A stretch of 64,000 bases of DNA from Terriglobia bacterium (GTDB lineage Bacteria; Acidobacteriota; Terriglobia; Acidiferrales; UBA7541): contig JAIQGG010000002.1 in the NCBI GenBank assembly GCA_020072785.1, positions 868,001-932,000 of the forward strand, read 5' to 3'. A program made the translations under genes and the position numbers. A model generated the notes under the pieces. That model did not search any database. It had not been told where the DNA came from and was given only the letters and a program-made list of their open reading frames with translations. The first letter of the stretch is position 1; each line of letters begins with the position of its first letter. Positions 53,951-63,425 of this stretch are shown piece after piece.

Positions 53951-56173
53951 TCAATAGTGAAAGCGGTAGCGCACTTGCACGAAGATTTCACGCGGATTGA
54001 GGTAATGGGTGCCGCCGAAAGTCTCGCTGTTATCGAGCAGCACGCGCCGGTTGGCCACGTTGATTGCGCTCATGGAAACGGAGAATTTTTCTCCGAATTC
54101 CTTTCCGAGGGACAGGTCCCAGGTCGTGTGTCCCTGCAGGTGGGAGGGCGGGGGATCCCCGTTCGCGAAACCTGAGCCGTAGTACACGTCGGTGGAGACG
54201 TAGCTGTGCCAGGGCAGATCCAGCGTGCCGCCAGCGTGCAACGTGTTGCGCTGGTCGTGGTCGAGCAGAAAGTAATCGCTGGGTGGCGAGAAGTCTGTCA
54301 GCCCGCCGTTGATTCCCCCATATCCGAGAACGGTCTGGTTGGAATAGGTCAGATAAATCTGGCCTCGCTTGTAAAGACGCGGGGAACGCAGCGTTAATTC
54401 CCAGCCGCGGATGAGCGCTCCATTGATGGTGATCGGGAAACAGACGCCTGAGTTTTGCAGGCAGTTGTGATCGAAGAAATTCGATGCGCGGGTGCGGAAG
54501 GTATCGGCGTCCACCGTCCAGCCCCGCAGCGGAATCGTCACCCCGAACTGGTGCTCCTCATCTCGTTCGCCATGCAGCGGGATGAAGGCCAGGTTCTGGC
54601 TGGTGACGAATTCCAGAAGCGGCCCGGATGCCGTCAGCAACGGGGGTGCCTGGTAGAAGTGGCCGTAAAAGCCGCGGAACACCCACTTTAGTTTCGGAAT
54701 GCGCACGGCGGCGCCAAATCGCGGACTGGCCGCGTTCTCCACCAGGTTGCCGGAGAAATGCGTTTGCCGCAGCCCCGCACTCAGGGTCAGCCAGGAGGCC
54801 ACGCGGAACTCGTCTTCGGCAAACAGCGCCAGCATGCCTCCGGAAATGACTTCCCGGTCCGGAAAACCGGAAATACTCTGGAGGCTGGAGCCGATGTCAA
54901 AGAGTTGATCGTCCTGCTGGCCAAAGCCGTACACGCCCACGCGCGCGTTGTTGCGGCCTTTGATGTAAGCCAGGGTCGCCTGCCCGCCTTCGTATTTCGA
55001 AGAGCGATCGTCCGTCGTGGCAATCGGAAAATCGCGGAAATCGCTTTCGTATGCGGCGCGGTTGAAGTGATAGAACGGCGAAACGGTCAGCACCAGCCCG
55101 GGGTTGAACGTGCGCACCCATGAAAAAGTCGCATACGCATCGCTCTCCCGGTTGGCATCCTGCTGAACCTGATTCGCAGTGTTGTCGGGATTGTTGGGAT
55201 CGAACGGCACCTGGTAGAAATCACGCCGCAATTGCATGACGAAACGCAATTGGTTCCGCGCATCCGGGTTGTAGATCAGCGATCCGAACCCTCCATAGCC
55301 GTTGGCGCGGTCGTGAATCACTGCCGAAGTCGGCGTTTGCAGGCCGAGATCGGTGCGGTTTCCGTTTACGCTGGCGTAGTACGCGAAGCGGTTGGTGTGC
55401 CCCCCGAGGTTCACCTGGTCATCCGTCTGGTAGAAGTTTCCGGCGCTCGCGACGATCTCCGCCTCATTGTTGCGTTCGAAACCCGTGCGGGGCGCTACGT
55501 TGAATACGCCGTAGGTGCGGTCGCCGAAATCCGCCGCATAGCTTCCGCGCTGCATTTCCACCATGTCGATATCCTTCGGATCGATTTGCGGGCCGATGTT
55601 GCTGGCGATATTGGTGTTCGGAATGGGCACGCCGTCGATCAGCCAGCTCACCTGATGGCCGCCCCGGACGTGGAGCTGATCGTGGGTGAGGTACGCACCC
55701 GGCACATTGTTCGTAATCAGGGCCAGGCTGTTGCTTCGCGAAGCCCCCGGTGTCTGGCGGATTTCCTCGCGGTCCACGAGATTCGTCGGAGTGACCGATT
55801 CCGTTTGCGCGGACGCGTCCTCGGCCGAGACGGTAATCGACTGGCTCTGGGAGGCCAGCTTCAATTCGAAGTGCAGGATCGGCGCTGTGCCCGAGAGCAC
55901 GGTGACCGTCCGCTCCTCGGCCACGAAAGAAGCCTGCGTAACGGTAATCGTGTATTCGCCGAGTGGCACCGCGTCGAAGTGGAACTCTCCGTCTGCGTCG
56001 GTCTGCGCCACCTGCGAATAGTCCGAGGCCTTCGCTTTCAAGGCGACCCCGGCGTCCGCGACGGGACGATGCTGCGGGTCGTGAACGATGCCGCGCACCG
56101 TCCCGAACAGGGTGGCGTGCGCTGTAACGGCAAGAAGCAATAACACAGCAAACAGCAGCGAAAGACGTCGCAT
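53951..56173 (-). CDS. TonB-dependent outer-membrane receptor with N-terminal carboxypeptidase-like domain
   Basis: 740 residues. Signal peptide LSLLFAVLLLLAVTAHATLF. A carboxypeptidase-regulatory-like domain covers about 25-110 (VRGIVHDPQHRPVADAGVAL, DADGEFHFDAVPLGEYTIT). Then a plug domain (DREEIRQTPGASRSNSLALI, LHVRGGHQVSWLIDGVPIPN) and a beta-barrel ending in VRYRFHY (terminal aromatic). This architecture is common in Acidobacteria. Neighbouring copper-binding genes suggest copper or copper-chelate uptake, but the substrate is not shown. ATG 56173; the longer frame to 56281 lacks support. Confidence 0.9.
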   Translation of the reverse strand: MRRLSLLFAVLLLLAVTAHATLFGTVRGIVHDPQHRPVADAGVALKAKASDYSQVAQTDADGEFHFDAVPLGEYTITVTQASFVAEERTVTVLSGTAPILHFELKLASQSQSITVSAEDASAQTESVTPTNLVDREEIRQTPGASRSNSLALITNNVPGAYLTHDQLHVRGGHQVSWLIDGVPIPNTNIASNIGPQIDPKDIDMVEMQRGSYAADFGDRTYGVFNVAPRTGFERNNEAEIVASAGNFYQTDDQVNLGGHTNRFAYYASVNGNRTDLGLQTPTSAVIHDRANGYGGFGSLIYNPDARNQLRFVMQLRRDFYQVPFDPNNPDNTANQVQQDANRESDAYATFSWVRTFNPGLVLTVSPFYHFNRAAYESDFRDFPIATTDDRSSKYEGGQATLAYIKGRNNARVGVYGFGQQDDQLFDIGSSLQSISGFPDREVISGGMLALFAEDEFRVASWLTLSAGLRQTHFSGNLVENAASPRFGAAVRIPKLKWVFRGFYGHFYQAPPLLTASGPLLEFVTSQNLAFIPLHGERDEEHQFGVTIPLRGWTVDADTFRTRASNFFDHNCLQNSGVCFPITINGALIRGWELTLRSPRLYKRGQIYLTYSNQTVLGYGGINGGLTDFSPPSDYFLLDHDQRNTLHAGGTLDLPWHSYVSTDVYYGSGFANGDPPPSHLQGHTTWDLSLGKEFGEKFSVSMSAINVANRRVLLDNSETFGGTHYLNPREIFVQVRYRFHY

Positions 56174-56264
56174 GAACCGCTTTTCTCCTCGATGAAATAT
56201 GTCACCGGCGGCGATTTCGCCGCAGCTGGAGTCGTTCCGGAAGCAAAGAGAGGCCGGCGGTCCG

Positions 56265-56693
56265 TTACAGGACCGTCGCAAGGAAACGAGGCGGAGGAGA
56301 AACGGGTTCCCTCGATCGGGGAATCTCGCTGGACTTCGGGGCTGTGCTGAATTCGGTGGCGCCGGCCTGCACGATCGGAGAGGCCGGCGAAGGCAGCAGG
56401 AAGGCCAGCGGCGTGACCGCGGGCCGCTCTAGGCTCTGGCAGCAGGAGATCGAGCAGGACGCCATCCCAGCCATGGCATGGCCGCAATCCATCGGGGAAC
56501 TCGGCGCGGCCGGCGCTTGCGAAGGATGATGCCCTGAAATCGGGCAACGGCCGGAAGCGCAGCAGGCCGCAGCGCGGGCGGAATAGGCCGTCGCGGCGAA
56601 CGGGGCATAGAGCAGCGCCACCGCGAGCAGGCAGAAGCCCGCGCGGAGGACCGCATCGAAATTGGAACGCCTGTTCTTCACCCGGCCTCGCAT
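56265..56693 (-). CDS. Cys/Met/His-rich exported protein, putative copper-binding
   Basis: 142 residues. One N-terminal hydrophobic segment (AVLRAGFCLLAVALLYAPFA), then ACCASGRCPISGHHP and MDCGHAMAGMASCSISCCQ, rich in Cys, His and Met. The C-terminus is Ser/Pro-rich. It immediately precedes the TonB receptor gene on the same strand and most likely shares its transcript. Metal binding is inferred from composition only. Confidence 0.65.
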   Translation of the reverse strand: MRGRVKNRRSNFDAVLRAGFCLLAVALLYAPFAATAYSARAAACCASGRCPISGHHPSQAPAAPSSPMDCGHAMAGMASCSISCCQSLERPAVTPLAFLLPSPASPIVQAGATEFSTAPKSSEIPRSREPVSPPPRFLATVL

Positions 56694-56810
56694 CCGTGCT
56701 GAACATCATACGATAACCGGAAGGAGTTGGACGCCGGAAATCACGGAACGCGGGCCATGGCCTGGCGGATGCGGCTTGACTCGGAAGGCAAGCCGTCGCA
56801 CACTTTCGCA

Positions 56811-57161
56811 ATGCCCGAGACATTTCTGACCTTTGATTTTGGCGCGGACGAAGAGACGGCGCAGCAAGCCCGGCACCAGCTCGAGGTGTGGAAGCAGGCC
56901 TTCCGGCTCGACAAGAGAGTGTTGTTCAAATTTGAGCGCGGTGAAGCGGCCACGGAGGGGAAGCCGAAAGACAAAGCGGCCTCCAGCAACGTGAAGCTGC
57001 TGGTGCGCCTCTATTTCTCCCCGCACGAAAAGCTTACCTACGACCGCTGGGCCAAGCGTATCCCCTCCGAGCAGCCTTTTCAGTCGGCGTCTCCCCGGAC
57101 CATCCTGCCGGCCGATGCCCAGTACGCCGCAACCAAGAAGTTATTCGAGGGACTGGAGTAG
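56811..57161 (+). CDS. Hypothetical protein (116 aa)
   Basis: Not recognised. It begins MPETFLTFDFGADEETAQQA and has NVKLLVRLYFSPHEKLTYDRW. No signal peptide. ATG 56811; upstream in-frame starts exist (56727, 56769) but the conserved-looking part begins here. Likely cytoplasmic. Confidence 0.55.
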   Translation: MPETFLTFDFGADEETAQQARHQLEVWKQAFRLDKRVLFKFERGEAATEGKPKDKAASSNVKLLVRLYFSPHEKLTYDRWAKRIPSEQPFQSASPRTILPADAQYAATKKLFEGLE

Positions 57162-57212
57162 ATCCGCAGGCGGCGGTCTGTTTTCCGCAGGGTCGCGCTG
57201 TGGAGAAAACGG

Positions 57213-57260
57213 GTTGACCGCTTCGCGGTCACGCATACAATTGAGCGCTTCGCAGTCACA
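57213..57260. repeat. Two GACCGC hairpin repeats directly before the GT-C gene start
   Basis: 57213-57232 reads GTTGACCGCTTCGCGGTCAC, identical to 31339-31358. A degenerate copy, ATTGAGCGCTTCGCAGTCAC, occupies about 57240-57259, ending two bases before the ATG at 57262. It leaves no room for a normal Shine-Dalgarno, so the repeat forms the leader. Confidence 0.85.
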
Positions 57261-57261
57261 C

Positions 57262-58689
57262 ATGAAGATGATCCAGGATCGGATCGGCAAGTGGGTGGAA
57301 GCGGCGTTTGCGGCTTTGCTGGCGAGTTGCGCGGCGGTGAGCGTGGCGGACGCCGTGAACCTGCTGCGCGCGCCCGTGCAACTGGACTACGAGGAAGGGA
57401 ACATCCTGAATGCCGGGTTGCGCATTGTGCACGGGCTGACGCCCTATCCCGACCCGCATAGCTGGCCCATTGTCTTCAATCCCTACGGGCCGCTGGCCTA
57501 TCTGGCCACGGCCGCGCTGGTCAAGGTTTTCGGAGTGGGATTTACGGCGCCGCGTTTACTCATCGTTCTCCTGGGCGTGGTTGCTGCCGGGCTGCTGTGC
57601 ATGCTGCTCCGGCATTTCGGGTGTTCCTGGCCCGTGGCGGTTGGCTTCGGCAGCCTGTTTTTGTGCGCTCCGGTGGTTCGGGACTGGATGCCCTTCCTGC
57701 GCGTGGACCTGATGGGACTGGCGCTGGCTCTCGCCGGACTTTGCGTCTTTTTTCTGGCTCCGCGGCGATGGTATGTCGCCGTGCTCTTTTTCGCGGCAGC
57801 ACTCTTCGTGAAGTACACTTTGCTGGCGGCTCCGGCGACCTGCGCGCTGTACCTGATCAGCAAGCGGGATTGGAAGCGCCTGCAGCAGGCCGCGGGAGTC
57901 GGCGCCGCGCTGCTTCTGGGCGGCTTTGCCGCCGCGCAGATCTGGACCGGGGGGCACTTTGCCTTTCACATGTTCGGCACCCATCCGGATCCCTTCCAGT
58001 TCTCGGCGTACATCGAGAACATGACCGAGCTCTTCTGGGATATCCCGGTGCTCTGGGGAATCGCAGTGCTGGCTGTGGCGCACGATGCGTGGCGCAAGGA
58101 GATGGCCCCGCACACGCTCTATTTTCTGATGGCTTTATGCGGGGCGGTGACCGTGGGCAAGCTGGGGTCGAACTCCAATCACCTGATCGAATTGATCGCG
58201 GCCCTCTGCCTGTGTGCGGGCATGGGATGGAATCTGTTTGCCGGCTGGGTAAAAGCGAAGGGCGCGCGCGCGGTTTCCTCCTTGTTGCTGGCGGGGGTTG
58301 CCGCAGCGGCTCTGCTGTCTTTCTCGTTCGAATTTCATACCGTTGATGTCGCCGGTTGTGAACAGGCCTATGCCTTCCTGCGCACGCAGGGGGACAGGGT
58401 GCTCTCCGAGAATGTGGGCGTGCTGCTGCTGTCCGGAAAGCCAGTGCAGGTTTCGAATCCTTACGTTTACACGCAACTGGCAACCCGGGCGGGCTGGTCG
58501 GACTGGCCGGTGCGCGAGCGCTTGCGTACCGGGCAGTTCGACGTGGTTGTGCTGCAAGACCACGAAGACGGCCCCTTTGCGCCGAGCGACCGGTGGACGC
58601 CGGGCATACTGGCGGATATCCAGGAGAACTACCGTCCGGCAGGGGAGTTCGGCTGCTCGGAAGCGGAGCTGGCCTTCGTGCACAAATAG
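57262..58689 (+). CDS. GT-C-like integral membrane protein
   Basis: 475 residues with about ten membrane helices. A luminal first loop holds [20 protein letters not shown] and [14 protein letters not shown], typical of the GT39/ArnT-like polyprenyl-linked glycosyltransferases (acidic pair early). [20 protein letters not shown] lies further on, and the soluble C-terminal tail includes [16 protein letters not shown]. It may transfer sugars from polyprenyl phosphate. ATG 57262; the longer frame from 57115 only encodes the repeats. Confidence 0.72.
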   Translation: MKMIQDRIGKWVEAAFAALLASCAAVSVADAVNLLRAPVQLDYEEGNILNAGLRIVHGLTPYPDPHSWPIVFNPYGPLAYLATAALVKVFGVGFTAPRLLIVLLGVVAAGLLCMLLRHFGCSWPVAVGFGSLFLCAPVVRDWMPFLRVDLMGLALALAGLCVFFLAPRRWYVAVLFFAAALFVKYTLLAAPATCALYLISKRDWKRLQQAAGVGAALLLGGFAAAQIWTGGHFAFHMFGTHPDPFQFSAYIENMTELFWDIPVLWGIAVLAVAHDAWRKEMAPHTLYFLMALCGAVTVGKLGSNSNHLIELIAALCLCAGMGWNLFAGWVKAKGARAVSSLLLAGVAAAALLSFSFEFHTVDVAGCEQAYAFLRTQGDRVLSENVGVLLLSGKPVQVSNPYVYTQLATRAGWSDWPVRERLRTGQFDVVVLQDHEDGPFAPSDRWTPGILADIQENYRPAGEFGCSEAELAFVHK

Positions 58690-58792
58690 TAGCTGGGCCG
58701 CACGAACGGCGCCTCCACTCCGGGAAAGTTTTGTTATACTGAGGCAGCATCGTTCCCTGACACCCCTATTCCGCGGTATGAGGTCTCCTGAG

Positions 58793-60949
58793 ATGGCGGT
58801 ACAGACGCGCGCCAAGACGGCCAAGCTGGACGCAGCGAAGTTTCTCGGACTCGATCGCGACACCCTCATCCGCATCTATCGCACCATGCATCTTTCGCGA
58901 CGGCTGGATGACCGGGAAATCCAGCTCAAGCGGCAGAACAAAACCTATTTTCAGATCGCCAGTGCCGGGCATGAGGCCGTCACCTCGGTTATGGGGCTGC
59001 TGCTGCGCCCCGGTGTGGACTGGATCTTTCCCTACTATCGCGACCGCGCCCTCTGCCTGATGCTGGGCGTAACCCCGCTGGATACCCTGCTGCAGGCGGT
59101 GGGCGCGAAGGCCGACCCGGCTTCCGGCGGGCGGCAGATGCCATCGCACTGGAGCAGCCCGAAATGGAATATCGTGAGCCGCTCGTCCTGCACCGGCACG
59201 CAGTTTCTGCAGGCGGCGGGCGCGGCCGAGGCCACGCTGTACTACGACGCCTTCCCCAAGGCTCTGGCGCAGGCGCAGGCGGCGCCCATGGGCGCGCAGA
59301 TGCGCCACTTCGCAAAAGAAATCGTGTATGTGTCCGCGGGGGACGGGGCGACCAGCGAAGGAGAGTTCTGGGAGTCGCTGAACGCGGCGTGCGCCAGGAA
59401 ACTTCCGCTGCTCTACCTGATCGAAGATAACGGCTATGCGATCTCCGTGCCCATCGAGGTGCAGACGGCCGGGGGCAGCATCTCCCGGCTGGTGCGCGGT
59501 TTTCCGGGGCTGCACGTCGCCGAATGCGATGGCACGGATCCGCTTGCGAGCTACGCGGTGTGCCGCGAAGCGGTGGAGTATTGCCGGGAACGGCGCGGGC
59601 CGGCGCTGGTGCACGCGCACGTGATCCGGCCCTATTCGCACTCGCTCTCGGACGACGAGAGGCTGTACCGCACGGCGGCGGAGCGGGAGGCGGAGGCGCA
59701 TCGCGATCCGCTTACGAATTTCGGGCTGCTGCTGGTCCGGGAAAACGTCCTGGAGGCCAAGGAACTGGAAGGGCTGGAAGCCGAGGTGGACCGTGAAGTT
59801 CGCGAAGCCGCCGACCAGGCGCTGGAGGCCGAGCCGCCCGCGCCTGGCTCCTACCGGCTGCATGTCTATTCCCCGGACGTAGACCCCACAGCGCAGGCTT
59901 TCGAAAGCGAGCCGCACCTGCATGGCCCGGCCAAGACCATGGTCGAGATGATCGCGGTGACCCTGGCTGACGAGATGGCGCGCGACGAGCGCATCGTGGT
60001 CTTCGGCGAGGACGTGGCCGACTGCAGCCGCGAAGAAAACCTCCGCGAAGTGAAGGGCAAGGGCGGGGTCTTCAAGGCCACCGCGGGTTTGCAGCGGAAA
60101 TACGGGCGCGACCGGGTCGCCAATTCGCCGCTGGCCGAGGCCAGCATCGTCGGGCGGGCCATCGGCATGGCCGCGCGCGGGTTGAAGCCAGTGTCGGAGA
60201 TCCAGTTCTTCGACTACATCTGGCCGGCGATGATGCAGATTCGCGACGAATTATGCCTGATGCGCTGGCGCTCGGCGGGCGGATTCAAGTGCCCGGCGGT
60301 GATCCGCGTGGCCATCGGCGGCTACCTGACCGGCGGGGCCATCTATCACAGCCAGTGCGGGGAAGTGCTGTTCACGCACAACCCGGGGTTGCGCGTGGTG
60401 ATGCCTTCGACGGCGCTGGATGTCTGCGGGCTGCTGCGCACGGCCATTCGTTGCGACGACCCGGTGCTGTTCCTCGAGCATAAGCACCTTTACCGCCAGC
60501 CTTACAACCGCTCGGAGTATCCCGGGCCGGATTTCATGATTCCGTTCGGTAAGGCGCGGGTGGTGAAGCCGGGGACGCAAGCCAGCATCATCACCTACGG
60601 CGCGGTGGTGCACCGCGCCGAAGTGGCTGCGGCGCAATTGGAACGCGAAGGGATTTCCGTGGAGATCGTGGACCTGCGCTCGCTCTCGCCCTACGACTGG
60701 GAGGCCATTGCCGCTTCGGTGCGCAAGACCAGCCGGGTGATCGTGGCCTACGAGGATATGCTTTCCTGGGGCTACGGCGCGGAGATTGCCGCGCGCATCG
60801 GAGATGAACTCTTCGCCGAACTGGATGCGCCAGTACGGCGTGTGGCGGCGGCGGATACCTTCTGCGCCTACCAGCCGAAGCTGGAGGATGAGATCCTGCC
60901 GCAGGCCGGGGATATCGTTGCGGCGGTGAAGGACCTGCTCGAGTACTAA
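58793..60949 (+). CDS. 2-oxoacid dehydrogenase E1, alpha and beta subunits fused
   Basis: 718 residues. The alpha part (1-370) has [32 protein letters not shown], and the thiamine diphosphate motif [15 protein letters not shown] ending in [10 protein letters not shown]. The beta part (about 380-718) has [42 protein letters not shown], and [17 protein letters not shown]. It decarboxylates a 2-oxoacid, such as a branched-chain oxoacid or pyruvate, and passes the acyl group to E2. Alpha and beta are usually separate genes; fusion is known in some bacteria. No E2 or E3 gene is adjacent. ATG 58793 chosen; 58778 also possible. Confidence 0.9.
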   Translation: MAVQTRAKTAKLDAAKFLGLDRDTLIRIYRTMHLSRRLDDREIQLKRQNKTYFQIASAGHEAVTSVMGLLLRPGVDWIFPYYRDRALCLMLGVTPLDTLLQAVGAKADPASGGRQMPSHWSSPKWNIVSRSSCTGTQFLQAAGAAEATLYYDAFPKALAQAQAAPMGAQMRHFAKEIVYVSAGDGATSEGEFWESLNAACARKLPLLYLIEDNGYAISVPIEVQTAGGSISRLVRGFPGLHVAECDGTDPLASYAVCREAVEYCRERRGPALVHAHVIRPYSHSLSDDERLYRTAAEREAEAHRDPLTNFGLLLVRENVLEAKELEGLEAEVDREVREAADQALEAEPPAPGSYRLHVYSPDVDPTAQAFESEPHLHGPAKTMVEMIAVTLADEMARDERIVVFGEDVADCSREENLREVKGKGGVFKATAGLQRKYGRDRVANSPLAEASIVGRAIGMAARGLKPVSEIQFFDYIWPAMMQIRDELCLMRWRSAGGFKCPAVIRVAIGGYLTGGAIYHSQCGEVLFTHNPGLRVVMPSTALDVCGLLRTAIRCDDPVLFLEHKHLYRQPYNRSEYPGPDFMIPFGKARVVKPGTQASIITYGAVVHRAEVAAAQLEREGISVEIVDLRSLSPYDWEAIAASVRKTSRVIVAYEDMLSWGYGAEIAARIGDELFAELDAPVRRVAAADTFCAYQPKLEDEILPQAGDIVAAVKDLLEY

Positions 60950-61033
60950 TCCTGCCCTCGGCAGTCCCGCCGGAAACATTTTGTCCTCCGTTTGCGTACT
61001 TGGAAGTGATTGGGGACGTGTGGAGGTGCTGTG

Positions 61034-61369
61034 ATGCTCTGCTGCAGTTGCCGGAAGGAAATCGTTCCGGAATCGAAGTTCTGCTACCTCTGTGGGGCCC
61101 GGCAGCCGGAAACGCCTGGGGCCAGCGTTCCGCCCCAGCAGCCCCAGGCCAAAAGACGCCTGCTGCGCTCGGTGGCGGACAAAAAGATTGCCGGGGTGTG
61201 CGCCGGCCTGGCCGATTATTTTGACCTGGACGTGACGCTAATCCGCGTGGTGTGGCTGCTGGCGCTGCTTCTCGCAGGCACCGGACTGCTGGCCTACATC
61301 GTGTGCTGGATCGTCATCCCGGTGGCGCCGGCGGTTGGGACAGTCACGCCAACGGCGGCAGCCGGATAA
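61034..61369 (+). CDS. PspC-domain protein with N-terminal zinc ribbon
   Basis: 111 residues. Zinc ribbon CCSCRKEIVPESKFCYLCG, then the PspC domain: SVADKKIAGVCAGLADYFDL and a membrane helix (TLIRVVWLLALLLAGTGLLA, then IVCWIVIPVAP). PspC proteins sit in the inner membrane and regulate the phage-shock response; zinc-ribbon versions are common outside Proteobacteria. ATG 61034 follows GGAGGTG; the frame is open from 61010. Confidence 0.88.
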   Translation: MLCCSCRKEIVPESKFCYLCGARQPETPGASVPPQQPQAKRRLLRSVADKKIAGVCAGLADYFDLDVTLIRVVWLLALLLAGTGLLAYIVCWIVIPVAPAVGTVTPTAAAG

Positions 61370-61649
61370 GCTGCGGGGGCCGGCGGCCCGCTGGCTGTTC
61401 CGCCGGTTTTCCGGACATTCTGGTTTGACAGCGACTCCTCTCAGGATTCTCTCGGGACTCCTGCGACCACTCTCTTTGTCCCTCCCGCTTCGCCGTTTCC
61501 CTTGTCCTACGCGTCCGACAAGGCGCCTTGTTTTGGAGGTCTCCTGGAATTAGAATTTAGCATTCGGCGCGACACCCGCGCGGGGAAGGCCAGCGCTTCC
61601 GGAACGGGTCCCGGCGTTCGGTGCTAACGCGATTTAGGATGGCATTTCC

Positions 61650-62837
61650 ATGAACCCAGTGCAGCGCATCGGCATCTTGACCGGCGGCGGCGACGTCCCC
61701 GGCCTCAACCCCGTCATCAAGAGCGTGGTGTACGACGCCACGGAGATGAACGCCCAAGTCATCGGCATCCGCCGCGGCTGGGAAGGGCTGACGCACATGC
61801 GCCCGGGCCCGGACTTCGACCCTGAATATATTCGCCCCCTGGACCGCATCAGCACCCGCGGCATTGACCGCACCGGGGGCACGGTGCTGCACACCTCGCG
61901 CACCAACCCGCGCAAGATCAAGAAGCCGCGGCTGCCAGAGCATCTGCCCGCGGAGCGCGCCAGGCAGATGGAGTACGGGGAGGGGATGTACGACCTGACC
62001 CCGGTGGTCCTGGACAATATCGCGGCGCTCAAGCTGGACTGCCTGATCGTGATCGGCGGCGACGATACCCTGAGCTTCGCCCAGGTGCTGGAGGGCAAAG
62101 GGGTACCGCTGATGGGCATTCCCAAGACCATGGACAACGACGTCCAGGGCACCGAGTACTGCATCGGGTTTTCCACGGCCATCACCCGCGCCAAGGACCT
62201 GATCACGCGGCAGCGTACGACCATCGGGTCGCACGAGCGCATCGGCATCTTCCGCATCTTCGGGCGCGATGCGGGCTTTACGGCGCTGTACACGGCCTAT
62301 GTCACGGCCACGCGCTGCGTGATCCCGGAGCTGGAGTTCGATCTGGAGCGGCTGATCGGGCTGCTGGTGGAGGACAAGAAGAACAATCCCAGCAAGTATT
62401 CGCTGGTGATCGCTTCCGAAGGCGCAGTGTGGAAGGGCGAATCGGTGCGCGAGTACGGCGAATCGGACGCCTACGGGCACCGCAAGAAGGTGGATATTGG
62501 GCACGCGCTGGGCGAGGAGATCCGCCGGCGTACGGGCGAAGAGACCATCATTAGCGACCTGACCTACGATCTGCGCAGCGGCGAGCCCGACGCGCTGGAC
62601 CAGATGGTGGCCATCACGTTTGCCAACGTGGCCATGGACCTGATTCGCGACGGCGTGCACGGGCGGCTCATCGCCGTGCAGAGCGGAAAATATACGCATG
62701 CGCCGCTGCCCGACCCGAAGATGGGGCCGCGCAAACTGGATATCGCCAATCTTTACAATAGCGACCGCTTCCGCCCGCAGTATTCGCGCAAGCTGGGCAT
62801 GCCGCTGCTGCTGAGCGCGGTCGAGACCGACGGATAG
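61650..62837 (+). CDS. Phosphofructokinase with PPi-type signature (GGDDT)
   Basis: 395 residues. ILTGGGDVPGLNPVI is the phosphate-binding start, GGDDTLSFA (about residue 137) carries Asp where ATP enzymes have Gly, and GIPKTMDNDVQGTEY (about 160) holds the Lys. This Asp/Lys pair is the mark of pyrophosphate-dependent enzymes. RIGIFRIFGRDAGFTALYTA is the usual fructose 6-phosphate region. It converts fructose 6-phosphate to the 1,6-bisphosphate, reversibly if PPi-dependent. A second PFK with GGDGT starts at 63426. The 280-base gap before it (61370-61649) holds no gene I can support. Confidence 0.9.
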   Translation: MNPVQRIGILTGGGDVPGLNPVIKSVVYDATEMNAQVIGIRRGWEGLTHMRPGPDFDPEYIRPLDRISTRGIDRTGGTVLHTSRTNPRKIKKPRLPEHLPAERARQMEYGEGMYDLTPVVLDNIAALKLDCLIVIGGDDTLSFAQVLEGKGVPLMGIPKTMDNDVQGTEYCIGFSTAITRAKDLITRQRTTIGSHERIGIFRIFGRDAGFTALYTAYVTATRCVIPELEFDLERLIGLLVEDKKNNPSKYSLVIASEGAVWKGESVREYGESDAYGHRKKVDIGHALGEEIRRRTGEETIISDLTYDLRSGEPDALDQMVAITFANVAMDLIRDGVHGRLIAVQSGKYTHAPLPDPKMGPRKLDIANLYNSDRFRPQYSRKLGMPLLLSAVETDG

Positions 62838-62851
62838 GAAGAGTCGATTTT

Positions 62852-63283
62852 TCAGACCTTCTTGCTGCTGCGCGGTGTGCGCGATTTTCCGCCGAAGAGG
62901 GCGCGGTCCAGGGAGAGCGCGCCGGCTCCAATGCTGGCCAGGGCCAGGCAGGCCGCTGCGAGGGCCAGCGGGAACTCATATTCGTGGACGGCGAGATAGC
63001 CCTTTGCGAAGTGTACCTTCCAAATTGCCACGCCCATCTCAGCCGCCAGAAAAAACGCGGCCCCCCGCGTGAAAAGCCCCAGGATCAGCAGCCCCCCGCC
63101 GAAGAATTCGATGACCCCCGCGAGATAGACGAACCACCCGGGCAGGCCGTGCTGCATAAAGAAGGACTGCATGGCCGGACCCGAGCCGGCGAGCTTGGGA
63201 TAGCCATGCGTCAGAAAGACGAGGCCCAGCGCAGCCCGCAGCAGCAGTAGCGCCAAGGATTGCAGCGAGTCGAGAAATTTCAC
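62852..63283 (-). CDS. DoxX family membrane protein
   Basis: 143 residues, four helices. LLRAALGLVFLTHGYPKLAG and PGWFVYLAGVIEFFGGGLLIL are the DoxX signature. FPLALAAACLALASIGAGALSL is the last pair. Family members are quinone- or redox-linked membrane proteins, exact role unclear. Convergent with the PFK gene upstream. Confidence 0.85.
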   Translation of the reverse strand: MKFLDSLQSLALLLLRAALGLVFLTHGYPKLAGSGPAMQSFFMQHGLPGWFVYLAGVIEFFGGGLLILGLFTRGAAFFLAAEMGVAIWKVHFAKGYLAVHEYEFPLALAAACLALASIGAGALSLDRALFGGKSRTPRSSKKV

Positions 63284-63425
63284 GGGATAGGTCTCCGCAG
63301 CGCCGGGAGCGAGCCGGCCGTCGAATCGTCCGCATTCTAGCAGAAAAAGCGGATATGGCGCTGCGGCGGGGGCGGAAGCCGGCGGGTTTCAGGTACAATC
63401 GGGTGCAGTTTGGCAGGGAAGGAAG

